IMG/VR virus record: IMGVR_UViG_3300004774_000005
Coordinates: 1 to 44,959 of that record
DNA from: a virus
Length of the DNA stretch: 44,959 nucleotides
Strand: one strand, 5' to 3'
The notes beneath the pieces were generated by a model. The model did not search any database, had not been told where the DNA came from, and saw only the letters and a program-made list of their open reading frames with translations. Positions within the stretch are counted from its first letter, which is position 1; the number at the start of each line of letters is the position of its first letter. A program made the translations under genes and the position numbers. Below are positions 14,769 through 23,716 of this stretch, piece by piece.

Positions 14769-17088
14769 TTTGGGCTCCTAGTTGTTGCTGTTTCAAGGCC
14801 AAGTTGGCCTGATCCATGCGTTCATCGGACTGTTCTTTCTGCTGATCAAGCTGTAGCTTGGCCTGATTGACCTGTTGCTTGGCTTGATCGCTGGCAGCAG
14901 ACTGCTGAAGCTCTTGTTTCTTCAAATCAATCAATGGATCAGGGGGAGATGGAGGCTGCAACTTGTCCTGCATAGCCTTCATTGCTTGAAAACCTTCTAC
15001 TACCTTTAAAGCCACCATGGCTTCGCGTTGCAGCGGCGAGATCATTGAGTCAGGGTCAGTGCCGTATTGCTTAAACAGTTCAGCTTCCACGGCCTCTTCG
15101 GCTTGGATAGAGATGTGTTCAAGGATATGTTTCTGCAAAATAATGGGTGCGCCCGGAGCGCCCTGCACTATTGGTGACATACCAAACATTAAATGAGTCA
15201 TTATGTGCGCATCGTGCTGTTGGCCAGCAAAAGCTTTAAGCGGTGAGCCGTCCAACGCCATGCTGTTTTCGCTGGCCGGGTCTTTAGGCTTGTCCACGTT
15301 CTGCGAGTTCAAGATGGAGTCAATATCCCGCACGCCAATGGCTTCGTACATCCTACGGTACGACTCGTACATGTTGTGCATCTGCGGAGCGCTCTGAGCC
15401 AGTTGTAACTGGGTTTGCGCCATAGTAATGCGCTGGGCCACCGAGAAGATGTTGGGGTCAGATACCGGCAGTACGTCCACACGGTCATCAAAGTCAGACT
15501 TCTTGATGAGGCGCGACTCGCCGGGGACATCGTACGGATACTGGTCAGGAAGGAACTCCGCAAAACCCTTGGCCAGCAATTGGAACTCCAGCTTCTGGCT
15601 GTAGTGCAGGCGCTTGTGGATAGAGGACATGACCGCGCTGCCTTTTTCCAGCAGTGCAATCGTTGTGCCCACGGCGGCATTTTGGTTGCTGTCGCCAACT
15701 TGCATGTCGGTGATAGATGCCATGCGCCGACCAGCGTCCACGCAAAATCCAAGCAGAGTAAACAACGTCTGACTTGGCTCCTTGTACGGCAGCGGCAACA
15801 GGGAGGACTGCAACTCTGCTCCGCCTGCATCCATGTCCCGGAACTCACCCGGTTGCAGCGGCACGTCATCATTCATGATCCGTGCGCCCTTGGCCTTAAA
15901 GCCCGCTGGCAGATTGGCGAACGTACCGGCATCGACCAGTTGCTGCAAGGCAGACGTTGCTGTCTTGGTCAGGCCACCAACCAATTGCAAGAAACCAAGG
16001 CCATAGGCTCCCGGGCCTTGGACCAAGATGTAGTGCACGTAGTACTGTTTGCGTGCATGCTTTTTGTCGCCCTCTTCCCAATTGCGGCGGATGCCAACAA
16101 CGGATTTGGAGGTCTCATCCACAGTGATGATGTAGGGCAATTGGATATTTGTTTCCTCGCCCTCCTCATCCTTGTCTTCAAAGCCGGGGAGATCGTAGTC
16201 AACTTGGAATTCCAGCAAGGAGACTTCATCGTTATCAGGAGTGGGGGCCACGCCGGTCAGCTTGTCCACTGCCTTTTGGATAACGCTTGGGCTATTGCTG
16301 CCAGCGTCTGCGGTCTCGGCATCATCTAAGTACTGACCGCGAACCACGGCCTTGCGGTAGGCGTTGGCGGACATGAATACGCGGTGCGTGATGCGTTCGC
16401 ATTCGCTCATGACTGACGAACCGTGGTACGGGATGTACAGGTTGTCGGCCAACACAAGAGCGCTCACCATGCGACCCTTGTTCTCGTCGTAGTAGACCTT
16501 CTTGAAAGTGGAGCCGCCGTAACCGGTGTAGAACAAAAGCTGGTCAAACTCAGGCGTGTACTCTTCCATCACGTCTGTGATTTGGTAGTTCATGTAGTCC
16601 CGCACGCGATCCGCTTGCATCAGCTTCTCGCGGGTTTCCTTGCCCATCACTTGCGTACGCACGGGGCCTTCGGCAGGGAGCAATTCCTTGAGTGCTTGGG
16701 ATTGGAACTGGACGATGCTCTCGGTGAGCAAGGGGTGGCTCACGCCGCACGCTCCTTTGAAGGGACGGGTGCGCTCTTCGATGTTAAAGCCCAAGAGCTT
16801 GAGGCCCTTGCTGTACTGATCTTCCCACTCCTTGCGTGATGCCACGTCCGCATCAAACATGTCCATTAGTTCTTGAGAGATAGAGGCAAGGACAGACTCC
16901 GGTACTACCTCGGCAAGGTTGCTGTCAAAGGGGACTTCAGCAGCATCGTCTTCGCCCATGTCAATGACCACGCCACCGGTCTCAATGTCAAAGGTGATGT
17001 TGACATCGGGCAGCGGACCGTCATCGACTTCAATGTCCATGCTGCCTGAAGGCAGGTCTTCAGCACGTAGGGCTTTTTCAACTGGCAT
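14749..17088 (-). CDS. Portal protein
   Basis: This 779-residue protein begins MPVEKALRAEDLPSGSMDIE. It has an acidic N-terminus and then a portal core with RKEWEDQYSKGLKLLGFNIE, RTRPFKGACGVSHPLLTESI, VQFQSQALKELLPAEGPVR and DQLLFYTGYGGSTFKKVYYD. A helical stretch QMHNMYESYRRMYEAIGVRD follows. The Gln-rich coiled-coil C-terminus (KLQLDQQKEQSDERMDQANL) would form the barrel inside the head. Length and layout match P22/SU10-type portals. Twelve copies would form the DNA entry ring for the terminase at 21390-22871. The start has ATAAGGACAGAATATG. Confidence 0.9.
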   Translation of the reverse strand: MPVEKALRAEDLPSGSMDIEVDDGPLPDVNITFDIETGGVVIDMGEDDAAEVPFDSNLAEVVPESVLASISQELMDMFDADVASRKEWEDQYSKGLKLLGFNIEERTRPFKGACGVSHPLLTESIVQFQSQALKELLPAEGPVRTQVMGKETREKLMQADRVRDYMNYQITDVMEEYTPEFDQLLFYTGYGGSTFKKVYYDENKGRMVSALVLADNLYIPYHGSSVMSECERITHRVFMSANAYRKAVVRGQYLDDAETADAGSNSPSVIQKAVDKLTGVAPTPDNDEVSLLEFQVDYDLPGFEDKDEEGEETNIQLPYIITVDETSKSVVGIRRNWEEGDKKHARKQYYVHYILVQGPGAYGLGFLQLVGGLTKTATSALQQLVDAGTFANLPAGFKAKGARIMNDDVPLQPGEFRDMDAGGAELQSSLLPLPYKEPSQTLFTLLGFCVDAGRRMASITDMQVGDSNQNAAVGTTIALLEKGSAVMSSIHKRLHYSQKLEFQLLAKGFAEFLPDQYPYDVPGESRLIKKSDFDDRVDVLPVSDPNIFSVAQRITMAQTQLQLAQSAPQMHNMYESYRRMYEAIGVRDIDSILNSQNVDKPKDPASENSMALDGSPLKAFAGQQHDAHIMTHLMFGMSPIVQGAPGAPIILQKHILEHISIQAEEAVEAELFKQYGTDPDSMISPLQREAMVALKVVEGFQAMKAMQDKLQPPSPPDPLIDLKKQELQQSAASDQAKQQVNQAKLQLDQQKEQSDERMDQANLALKQQQLGAQNGNQAR

Positions 17089-17097
17089 ATTCTGTCC

Positions 17098-20000
17098 TTA
17101 TAGGTAGCGGCGATTATCGTCCGATTGGCGTTCAACGGAGCCGCCGTGGCGGAAGCGTACACCCTGTTTCAAGATCCGCGCAGCGGCTTCGGGGCTCCAG
17201 ACTATCGCATGCGAAAGCATTGTAAGGGGCTCGTTATTCATAACTATGCCATTTGCATCCGTTGGATATTCAACAGACTTTGCTTTCATCAGTTTGTACA
17301 TTTTTGTGCTATCCACCCCTTCAGGCAAAGGAAGACGCACTATTTGATGTTCAAAACCGGGGCCAAGGTCTCTTAAAATTTCATCAATGTTTCGTGGCAT
17401 TTTTTCATAAAGTTTTGCTTGATCTGACTCTACCCCGGGAAAAGCCACGAAATTCTTTCCACGTTTTACGCCAGCAAGTACTGCATTTTTAGCTGCAAGT
17501 TGTTGAATTACTTGCGGAGAATTCTCCATTCCCGCATAAGCTGGAGCAACATCGTATTTTTTGTTTTTAATGTCTGAAATTAAAATATCTTTGTTAAGCA
17601 ATTCATTTTGTAAATCACGTAATTTAGCCCCCGTTACTTCATAGCTAATAGTATTTGGGTTTTCTCCGTATTTTGAATACGACTCATGTTCTTCCCTTAG
17701 AGTTTCTATTTGGGAATTTAAATTTTGTTGTTCTTGTTTTATTTTATCAATTTTAGGGGCATCATCTGCCGCGCTTTTCCCAACAGCGCCTCTTTGCTTT
17801 AACCGTTTATACAAATCGGACTGTAGCTCAGTCACATACATTCCTTCCATTTTTTGACCATTAAGATTTACAGTGTGGTCAGTAAACCGGCTAAAAGCCA
17901 CCGGGTTTGTTTCATGGCTGTAATGCAACATCATGTGTGTGTACCCCTCCCCCTCAGGGAGTTTGCTGGAATACAAATCACCATGACCTAGGTCAGGGAC
18001 TAAATAATCAGGAAGTTTATGTTTTAGCCTAGCAAACTCTGAGCCCGTTGCTGTGTGAAAGTCTTTTAAATCACGGTTTATTACATTATCCGCCTGTTTA
18101 AATGCGAAATCAGTGTAAGTACCTTGTCCATCCCCAATAGCTTGATCGGCATCAACGGCATCTTTAAACATGGTTTTAACTTCATGATTAAGGACGTTGT
18201 GTTTTTCAAAGAAAACCATTAATTTTTTGCGGGTTTCATCTCTTAATTTTTCTACCGTATTTTTTGTAATCATCTGCGCTCTTTCTGTGCCAGAAAGATT
18301 TGGATACTGTTGACTAATAATTTTTCCTTCTTGCTCATATTTTTGTGAAAACAATTTTGCATCTGCTTTTGCCATGGGATATTTAAATTCTTGTTGTAAT
18401 TTTAAGTATTCAGGAATTTGCTCTAAGTAAGGAACAATTTGTTCTTGTTTCCGGCGTATAAGATCTACAGATTCCATGGCATCAAGGGCTTCTTCACTGC
18501 GTTGCCCATGGACATCCGCTATCAAACTGGCTGCTTTTTCCGCTGATGTCATTACGGAGTTAGATGTAACACTGGGGTTGATTAAACTCAATTTATAACT
18601 TCTTAAGTTTTCTAAAGCAATTTGTACTTGCCTAGCTTCCCGCATTTGATCCGTAACTGGAAGATGCAAGCTTATTACGCCTTGTGGAGGGCTTTTGCCT
18701 CTCCCATTGACCATAGTCCACGAAAGCGCTGGATCAGAAGGGTATCTTCCGTTGAACACGTTATCTACCTCGGGGTGGGTGTATCCAACGGTTCCCGGTT
18801 CTGCAACTTTGGTGATAAAGTTTTCAGGATGGTAAGTTTCGTCTAATGAATCCAAAATCTGGGAACGAGAAACTTGGCCCGTGCCTAGTTTTTGCATGGC
18901 TTCTTTTGCCCGCTCTACCTCGTATGCACGGAAACCCTTGTTCTGTACTTGCTTAATAAACTCAGCCGGGGTAACGGGGCCTGTTAGCGTTTGAGCGTAT
19001 GCATCCAAAGGGCTAAAAAATGGGGTGGGCGTAGCTCCCCTTTGGGTAGCCATAGCAGAAAGGGATGCGGCGGCGGGAGTTGCTGCATCCAGTGCAGGCT
19101 CAATGTTAGCGGCCACTTGCGCTGGAGTTTTTAATTCTTTCAACATGTCAGAAGCTTTTTTGGCAGTTTTTACACCCGCCTTGGCCGCTTTGTAGCCGAC
19201 AGCGCCAGCACCTACGGTGTCCAAAACATCCAGCGGGGAAGGCGCATACCCTTTGCCAACACTGCCCAGAACATTGCTCACTCCCGTTCCGCCAACAAGG
19301 TCGGACATCTTTACGCTGTTTAATGCGTCAGTTACAGGAACCTTAGAAGTTTCAACACCTACTGCCACGTTTGGATTTGTGGGAGAACGTGTATACCTCG
19401 TAGGCAAAGTAACGGTGGACTCTTCCATGCTTTTACGTAGGTCTGGGCCAACAAAAGGTATGGCCCCCACTACGTCACCTACCACGTTACCTACTGATGG
19501 TCCGCTATCAATAAAACGGTTGAAAGTGTCCACTCCCGACTTTACCGCCTTGACAACAGGGTTCATGCGCTCGGTTTTAGGGTAAAGCTTATGCTCATTG
19601 TCCGTGCGAGGAACCCCCATAAAAGAATACTCAGGAGAACCTTCCCCTTCCTCGGGGGAGCCATCGGCGCGTTTGATGGGAATACCGTATTCATTTGGGC
19701 CAGTTGTGTGCTTGCGAAAGAAACGGGTCATGGATCCCGGCTCTTCATACAAGTAAGAAGGAACAGGGGTATGGGGAGGCATGTCCCGCGCATCCATGCG
19801 AGTCTGGCGCGGCCCGGTCAGCGCATCGTACACCGCCATCATGCTGGTGTTGTTGTACAAAGGGTTTGACGGGAAAATCAGTTCACGCATCTTAGGGTCG
19901 TGCGTCAAAAACTTTCCCGTTTGCCGCTCCAAAGCCGACAAAGTTGCCAACTGTTCAGAAAACAAAGCAGACGGATCGCCATCCTTGGCAACATTGGTAT

Positions 20001-21324
20001 ACGTTTCTTTTCTGAAATACGAGTTGTCTAACGGACGGCCAAAGAACTGTTCCAGTTCATCCTTGTTGTCCACAATGTTCTTAACCGTCATGTTGATAGG
20101 GGCCCACCGGCTTCCCATCAGGTAATACGCCCGGTAGTTGTTGTCCATGCCTTTAATATTTGGCCGACCAAGCAAATCCCCACCCCGGGCATCCATTGAA
20201 TGCTCGGCTTCATGCAGCATAGTTTCTTCGCGTGAGCCGGGGGAAAGGATAGGACTTAAATTAATTGTGCTGGGATCTTTCCGACTTATAAATCCTCTGA
20301 CCGAATCACTGAGAGGGTATTTTTCCCGTACATTTGCATCAGGAACCATTGCTTGTACATAAGCCTCAAGAGCCTGCTTAGAACGTGACGGTGGTAGATT
20401 AGCACCTTGCGCAGCGGGGTAATCTTTTCCTTGGAAAGAATAGACCGGGGTTTGTTCACCATACTTTGTGGTAACAACCCGACCTGTCTCAGGATCAGTG
20501 TTGCTTGCCATGGTATCGCTATCACTGGCAATTTCTTCTCCCTCCTCAGGCGATCCACCCGCACGATGGATCAACCCACCCCGGGCAGCGGTCACCGGTT
20601 CTTGGAACGGGCTGCTTGCTTTGAGGTCCACGCTGGCCAAAGCAACAGGGGCTGACTCCTGACTCAACCAATCACTGCCGCCTTCATTGCGCTCCCTGTA
20701 CGCCTGTATCGTCGGATCATCCTCATCGGTGTTGTCTGCAAGATAGGACAGCGCCATAGCGGCATGGTAGTTTGGTCCGAGGGCCGCGATCCTCGATTTG
20801 ATATCCTCGGTCGGCGCAGCCTCTGCCTTCCTCACAGGAGGCGTAGCCGGAGGTTTGGGAGCGCCAGCGGTGGCTGCTGGAGCGGGGGCGGCGGCAGCGA
20901 AAGAAGGAGTAGGCTCTGCCTTTTTGGCTGTTTGTATTGGGGAGCCCGTCACCCTGACAACATAATTTGCTGTCTCCTCGGGGATAGCGCCTTTCTTTCC
21001 CCCAGCAACCCACTTGTCCACGTTGCCCGGACCCCAGTTGTAAGCCATGGCAGCAATTTGCCGATCCTTGTCATACCGATCCAACATCGCCTGCGCATAA
21101 TCCTTGCCCACCCGGGCCCGCTCATCAGGAGACTTGTTCTTGGCCGGGGTTACCCCAAAGCCGGGATCAAGATTGGTCTTATCGATAACCTGCATCTCAC
21201 CCTTGGCAGTACCATGCTTGGTCCTTGGACCTTGCAGCAGCTTGCCATTCTTATCATACCTACGGCCACTGCTTTCCGCATCCATGATGCGGTTGATGAA
21301 TTCTTGATCTGATGGGTTAGCCAT
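17098..21324 (-). CDS. Large polyvalent protein with lytic transglycosylase and HExxH domains
   Basis: This 1408-residue protein begins with an SLT-type lytic transglycosylase domain: E17 in DAESSGR, GEMQV at 42-46 and AMAYNWGPGN at 92-101. A Pro/Ala linker follows, then RAGGSPEEGEE, a zinc-peptidase-like HEAEH at 371-375, and a second RADGSPEEGEG motif. A hydrophobic Gly-rich stretch is near 720. The C-terminal half has YVTELQSDLYKRLKQRG, KRGKNFVAFPGVESDQAKLY and a final SPEAAARILKQGVRFRHGGS. Multi-domain phage proteins of this size are injected with the DNA. The N-terminal domain would open the cell wall locally. The part coded by 17400-18650 is visibly more AT-rich than its surroundings. 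Confidence 0.85.
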   Translation of the reverse strand: MANPSDQEFINRIMDAESSGRRYDKNGKLLQGPRTKHGTAKGEMQVIDKTNLDPGFGVTPAKNKSPDERARVGKDYAQAMLDRYDKDRQIAAMAYNWGPGNVDKWVAGGKKGAIPEETANYVVRVTGSPIQTAKKAEPTPSFAAAAPAPAATAGAPKPPATPPVRKAEAAPTEDIKSRIAALGPNYHAAMALSYLADNTDEDDPTIQAYRERNEGGSDWLSQESAPVALASVDLKASSPFQEPVTAARGGLIHRAGGSPEEGEEIASDSDTMASNTDPETGRVVTTKYGEQTPVYSFQGKDYPAAQGANLPPSRSKQALEAYVQAMVPDANVREKYPLSDSVRGFISRKDPSTINLSPILSPGSREETMLHEAEHSMDARGGDLLGRPNIKGMDNNYRAYYLMGSRWAPINMTVKNIVDNKDELEQFFGRPLDNSYFRKETYTNVAKDGDPSALFSEQLATLSALERQTGKFLTHDPKMRELIFPSNPLYNNTSMMAVYDALTGPRQTRMDARDMPPHTPVPSYLYEEPGSMTRFFRKHTTGPNEYGIPIKRADGSPEEGEGSPEYSFMGVPRTDNEHKLYPKTERMNPVVKAVKSGVDTFNRFIDSGPSVGNVVGDVVGAIPFVGPDLRKSMEESTVTLPTRYTRSPTNPNVAVGVETSKVPVTDALNSVKMSDLVGGTGVSNVLGSVGKGYAPSPLDVLDTVGAGAVGYKAAKAGVKTAKKASDMLKELKTPAQVAANIEPALDAATPAAASLSAMATQRGATPTPFFSPLDAYAQTLTGPVTPAEFIKQVQNKGFRAYEVERAKEAMQKLGTGQVSRSQILDSLDETYHPENFITKVAEPGTVGYTHPEVDNVFNGRYPSDPALSWTMVNGRGKSPPQGVISLHLPVTDQMREARQVQIALENLRSYKLSLINPSVTSNSVMTSAEKAASLIADVHGQRSEEALDAMESVDLIRRKQEQIVPYLEQIPEYLKLQQEFKYPMAKADAKLFSQKYEQEGKIISQQYPNLSGTERAQMITKNTVEKLRDETRKKLMVFFEKHNVLNHEVKTMFKDAVDADQAIGDGQGTYTDFAFKQADNVINRDLKDFHTATGSEFARLKHKLPDYLVPDLGHGDLYSSKLPEGEGYTHMMLHYSHETNPVAFSRFTDHTVNLNGQKMEGMYVTELQSDLYKRLKQRGAVGKSAADDAPKIDKIKQEQQNLNSQIETLREEHESYSKYGENPNTISYEVTGAKLRDLQNELLNKDILISDIKNKKYDVAPAYAGMENSPQVIQQLAAKNAVLAGVKRGKNFVAFPGVESDQAKLYEKMPRNIDEILRDLGPGFEHQIVRLPLPEGVDSTKMYKLMKAKSVEYPTDANGIVMNNEPLTMLSHAIVWSPEAAARILKQGVRFRHGGSVERQSDDNRRYL

Positions 21325-21354
21325 GGTCCGTGGTCCTCGGAGCGGGAATGATGC

Positions 21355-21383
21355 GTATTATCACCATTTTACTGAGTCGTCAA
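21355..21383 (-). promoter_or_regulatory. Possible sigma-70 promoter before the 1408-residue gene
   Basis: On the minus strand TTGACG (21378-21383) is followed after 17 bp by TAATAC (21355-21360). It lies in the 65-bp gap between the large terminase stop and the start at 21324 and could drive the head operon. The boxes are only partly consensus. Confidence 0.4.
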
Positions 21384-21389
21384 GCCGAG

Positions 21390-22871
21390 TCAATAGTACT
21401 CCATCACCGCGCTGTCTGCATATTCTGGATCTTTCTCGTCCGAGTCCAAAGCAATAAAGTTGCCAGCCCTGAACCGGCTCCAAGCCATCACAGCAGAATC
21501 CACCTGATCATCATGTGAGCCATTAGGAAACGCAGCGCACTCCTCCACCATCTCTTGTGCCCACTCCAAATCAGGCGGATACCAAATCATTCCCGACTCC
21601 AACAAAGGGGCTACCGCATTGGCGCGGGATATCTTGTCTTGGCCCGTGCGCCGCCCACCAGGGGAGTACATAGTCACAGGAATTCCTATCTTGCGGAGTT
21701 CCTGCTGGAGTGGCGTTCCGGTGGCCTTGGCCTCTATCAAGACGTTATCGGGATTCCAATAAAGGTACTCGGCCCGCGCAACGCGCTTAAGCTCAGGGAA
21801 ATCCCAGCGCCCGCGCTTGACGTTGAGCAAGATGAGATTGGGCCCCGAGTCGGCATTGGGAGTGAATACGCCCCACGTCGAGATAACAGAGTAGTCCGCC
21901 GTCTCCTTCTTGGAGTACGCCGTATCGTACGACTGGATAATGTACTCACAGGCCGGGGGCTCATCATACGTCCACTTGCGCCACCAGTCGCGCTTCAAAA
22001 TAGCGCCCTCATCATTGGTGGGCTGCTGCTGCCACTGGGCGTTCCACTTCTTCAGGCCAATGCTGACTTTTACCTTTTCTAGCTCATCTATGCTCCAATA
22101 CTCGGGCCAAAGAGCGCGGCCAGAAGGAAGAATGGCAGGAAATTCCAATATCTCCCACTGATCAGACTTTAACTGCCCCTGCTGCTTTAGTAAGCGTCCT
22201 GTAAGGTCATCGGTCTTCCAACGGGTATTGATCACGATGATCGTGCCGTTGGGCTGGAGCCGCTGACGGGGGCCAGAGGTATACCACTCCCACGTATTCT
22301 CCATAGCCGTTTCTGACAAAGCATCCTGCTCGTCCAAGATATCGTCCAAGATCACAATGTCTCCGCCGCGCCCGGTCATCGCGCCACCCTTACCAATGAA
22401 ATAGGCTTCTCCACCACCCTTCGTGTTCCACCGACCAGCAGCCTTGCTGTCAGCAGATAGGCCCACGCCGGGGAAGAGTTCCTTGTACTTGTCCTCGTCA
22501 ACAAGGTTCCTGATCATCCGGCCAAAGCGCTGAGCCAACTCGGCAGTGTGAGATCCAACAATAAGCTTAGAAGCAGGGAGCTTGCCCATCAGATAGGCGG
22601 GGAACAGATAGCTGCCCATCTGTGACTTGCCGTGGCGCGGGGGCATGGCAACCATCAACCGCTTGCACTTGCCCTCGATTACACGATCAAGGGCCTTGGC
22701 GATACGCCGGTGGTGTTCACCAATGATGATCTCCGGCCAGACGTAACGACAGAATTCTAGGAATTCATTGGATGCTTTAGCGCGGATATCGATTTGCTGG
22801 AGGCGCAGCTCTAGCAAGAGGCGTTTGTGTTCTACATCGGACGGTGGAGCGAGGCTCATGGGCAGACTCAT
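21390..22871 (-). CDS. terL: Terminase large subunit
   Basis: The product (493 residues from the ATG at 22871) has an N-terminal ATPase with PPRHGKS at 77-83 (Walker A) and DIVILDDILDEQDA near 171-184 (Walker B plus the catalytic acidic residue). A C-terminal RNase H-like nuclease has SYDTAYSKKETADY, LIEAKATGTPLQQEL and HDDQVDSAVMAW. It cuts and pumps DNA into the head through the portal. A second ATG at 22859 (MSLAPPSDVEHKRLLLE) is also possible; both have weak ribosome-binding sites. Extension further upstream to 23030 would run through a hairpin and is not supported. The small subunit is encoded separately at 28042-28710. Confidence 0.93.
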   Translation of the reverse strand: MSLPMSLAPPSDVEHKRLLLELRLQQIDIRAKASNEFLEFCRYVWPEIIIGEHHRRIAKALDRVIEGKCKRLMVAMPPRHGKSQMGSYLFPAYLMGKLPASKLIVGSHTAELAQRFGRMIRNLVDEDKYKELFPGVGLSADSKAAGRWNTKGGGEAYFIGKGGAMTGRGGDIVILDDILDEQDALSETAMENTWEWYTSGPRQRLQPNGTIIVINTRWKTDDLTGRLLKQQGQLKSDQWEILEFPAILPSGRALWPEYWSIDELEKVKVSIGLKKWNAQWQQQPTNDEGAILKRDWWRKWTYDEPPACEYIIQSYDTAYSKKETADYSVISTWGVFTPNADSGPNLILLNVKRGRWDFPELKRVARAEYLYWNPDNVLIEAKATGTPLQQELRKIGIPVTMYSPGGRRTGQDKISRANAVAPLLESGMIWYPPDLEWAQEMVEECAAFPNGSHDDQVDSAVMAWSRFRAGNFIALDSDEKDPEYADSAVMEYY

Positions 22872-23004
22872 AAAGTTCTGAATTTTTTTAGTATACCCCC
22901 ACCCTTGCCTTTTTAAAAATAAGGGGGTGGGTTCCGTAAGTCCTAGATACCGTTGTGCAGGTGTAAAACAGAGGCGAAGCTGGCGCTGAAGCTGACGGTA
23001 CCTT

Positions 23005-23137
23005 TGTGGCCCTCCCCCCATGCCACGCATGGGGCCCTAACGGGCAAGGGAGGGCCACAGCCCATAGCCTGCGGCTATGGGGCGCGGTGCGCGATAGGGG
23101 GATAGGCTTAGGCTATGGGCGGCATGCCGCCCATAGC
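23005..23137. repeat. Three consecutive strong hairpins sharing a CCCATAGC module
   Basis: Hairpin 1 has a 12-bp outer stem (23005-23016 with 23048-23059) enclosing CCCCATGC/GCATGGGG (23016-23023 with 23027-23034). Hairpin 2 is CCCATAGCC-TGC-GGCTATGGG (23061-23081). Hairpin 3 is a perfect 26-nt palindrome at 23112-23137 with arms GCTATGGGCGGCA. The arms of hairpins 2 and 3 share CCCATAGC/GCTATGGG, so they can also pair with each other. Confidence 0.8.
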
Positions 23138-23285
23138 TATTGGGTAATGCTTACCAATTTATATTGCGTTATTGGAAATCATTAAAGCGACTCTATTACA
23201 TTTGGCAAGCATCGCGTAAGTGCTTGATTTATAAGGCTTTTTTGGGAATAGGCCAGGTGCACGAACTGGGGCGCTGCGCACAGGC

Positions 23286-23314
23286 AAAAGAAAAGCGGCC
23301 CGACTGGGCCGCTT
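23286..23314 (-). terminator. Rho-independent terminator of the accessory cluster
   Basis: AAGCGGCCC (23293-23301) and GGGCCGCTT (23306-23314) form a 9-bp stem with a GACT loop, followed on the minus strand by TTTTCTTTT. It lies 33 bp after the stop of the gene at 23347 and should stop leftward transcription before terL. Confidence 0.85.
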
Positions 23315-23319
23315 AGGGT

Positions 23320-23341
23320 AACTGGGCCCACGGGCCCAGTT
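23320..23341. repeat. Second GC-rich hairpin next to the terminator
   Basis: AACTGGGCCC (23320-23329) and GGGCCCAGTT (23332-23341) form a perfect 10-bp stem with a 2-nt loop. It lies between the stop codon at 23347 and the terminator. Without a T run it may protect the mRNA 3' end or assist termination. Confidence 0.7.
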
Positions 23342-23346
23342 CGGGG

Positions 23347-23628
23347 TTACGCTGCTGCTTTTTCCATTGCTTCGCGTGCCTTATACGCTGCTTTGCTTTC
23401 TTCGCTCAAGCGCTTGGCATCCGCCTCTGAGTGTAGATCTACTTCCTCAAGTTGTACGCCAGCGAAGTTGCTGGCGTATGAGAAGTCAGGGCCAGCGAAG
23501 TTGCCATGCGCAGAAGTCTTGCGCAGCGTGCCGATAAACCCGATAAGCGCTTGCAAGTCTTTGGAAGAAACGCTCTCAGGTATTACCAGTTTGCAATCCC
23601 ATCCGAGGTTTAGTATACGAGTCTTCAT
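23347..23628 (-). CDS. Small hypothetical protein of the accessory cluster
   Basis: This 93-residue protein begins MKTRILNLGWDCKLVIPESV, has a beta start then a helix (SKDLQALIGFIGTLRKTSAH), and ends with a charged helix AKRLSEESKAAYKAREAMEK followed by AAA. I do not recognise the family. It has its own leader with a TATAAT box, a 10-bp hairpin and AGAAAGAATAGCATC before the ATG, and it is closed by the terminator at 23286-23314, so it may be a single-gene transcript. Confidence 0.7.
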   Translation of the reverse strand: MKTRILNLGWDCKLVIPESVSSKDLQALIGFIGTLRKTSAHGNFAGPDFSYASNFAGVQLEEVDLHSEADAKRLSEESKAAYKAREAMEKAAA

Positions 23629-23716
23629 GATGCTATTCTTTCTAGGTTGGTTGATACCGGATCCGGCGGATCCGGTAGGTGAATTATACCATCAATCAAA
23701 TGTGATTGATACGTTT
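23629..23716 (-). promoter_or_regulatory. Promoter-hairpin leader of the gene at 23347-23628
   Basis: Reading left: an inverted repeat ATCAATCA-N4-TGATTGAT (23691-23710), then TATAAT (23683-23688), then a 10-bp hairpin with arms TACCGGATCC (23655-23677), then AGAAAGAATAGCATC and the ATG at 23628. There is no TTGACA-like -35 box. Unlike the four best modules, the GATTG box here is 15 bp rather than 21-22 bp from the -10. Confidence 0.55.

Larger units (their letters stand above)
22872..23346. other. Gene-free structured region between terminase and accessory cluster
   Basis: No convincing gene is visible in these 475 bases. The right part holds two GC-rich hairpins (23286-23341), the middle is AT-rich with possible weak minus-strand promoter elements near 23150-23220, and the left part holds three strong hairpins at 23005-23137. 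Candidates for its role are a packaging site beside terL, a replication origin, or an untranslated regulatory RNA. Confidence 0.6.

Noticed and set aside
15415-16329. A 304-codon plus-strand open frame inside the portal gene
   Set aside because: It lies wholly within a well-supported gene, has no ribosome-binding site and its product resembles nothing. It is a shadow of codon use on the other strand, as are similar frames at 11180-11866, 13237-13845 and 42360-43064.
22872-23030. A 53-residue N-terminal extension of the large terminase
   Set aside because: The extension would read through the hairpin at 23005-23034, starts without a ribosome-binding site and has no terminase-like sequence.
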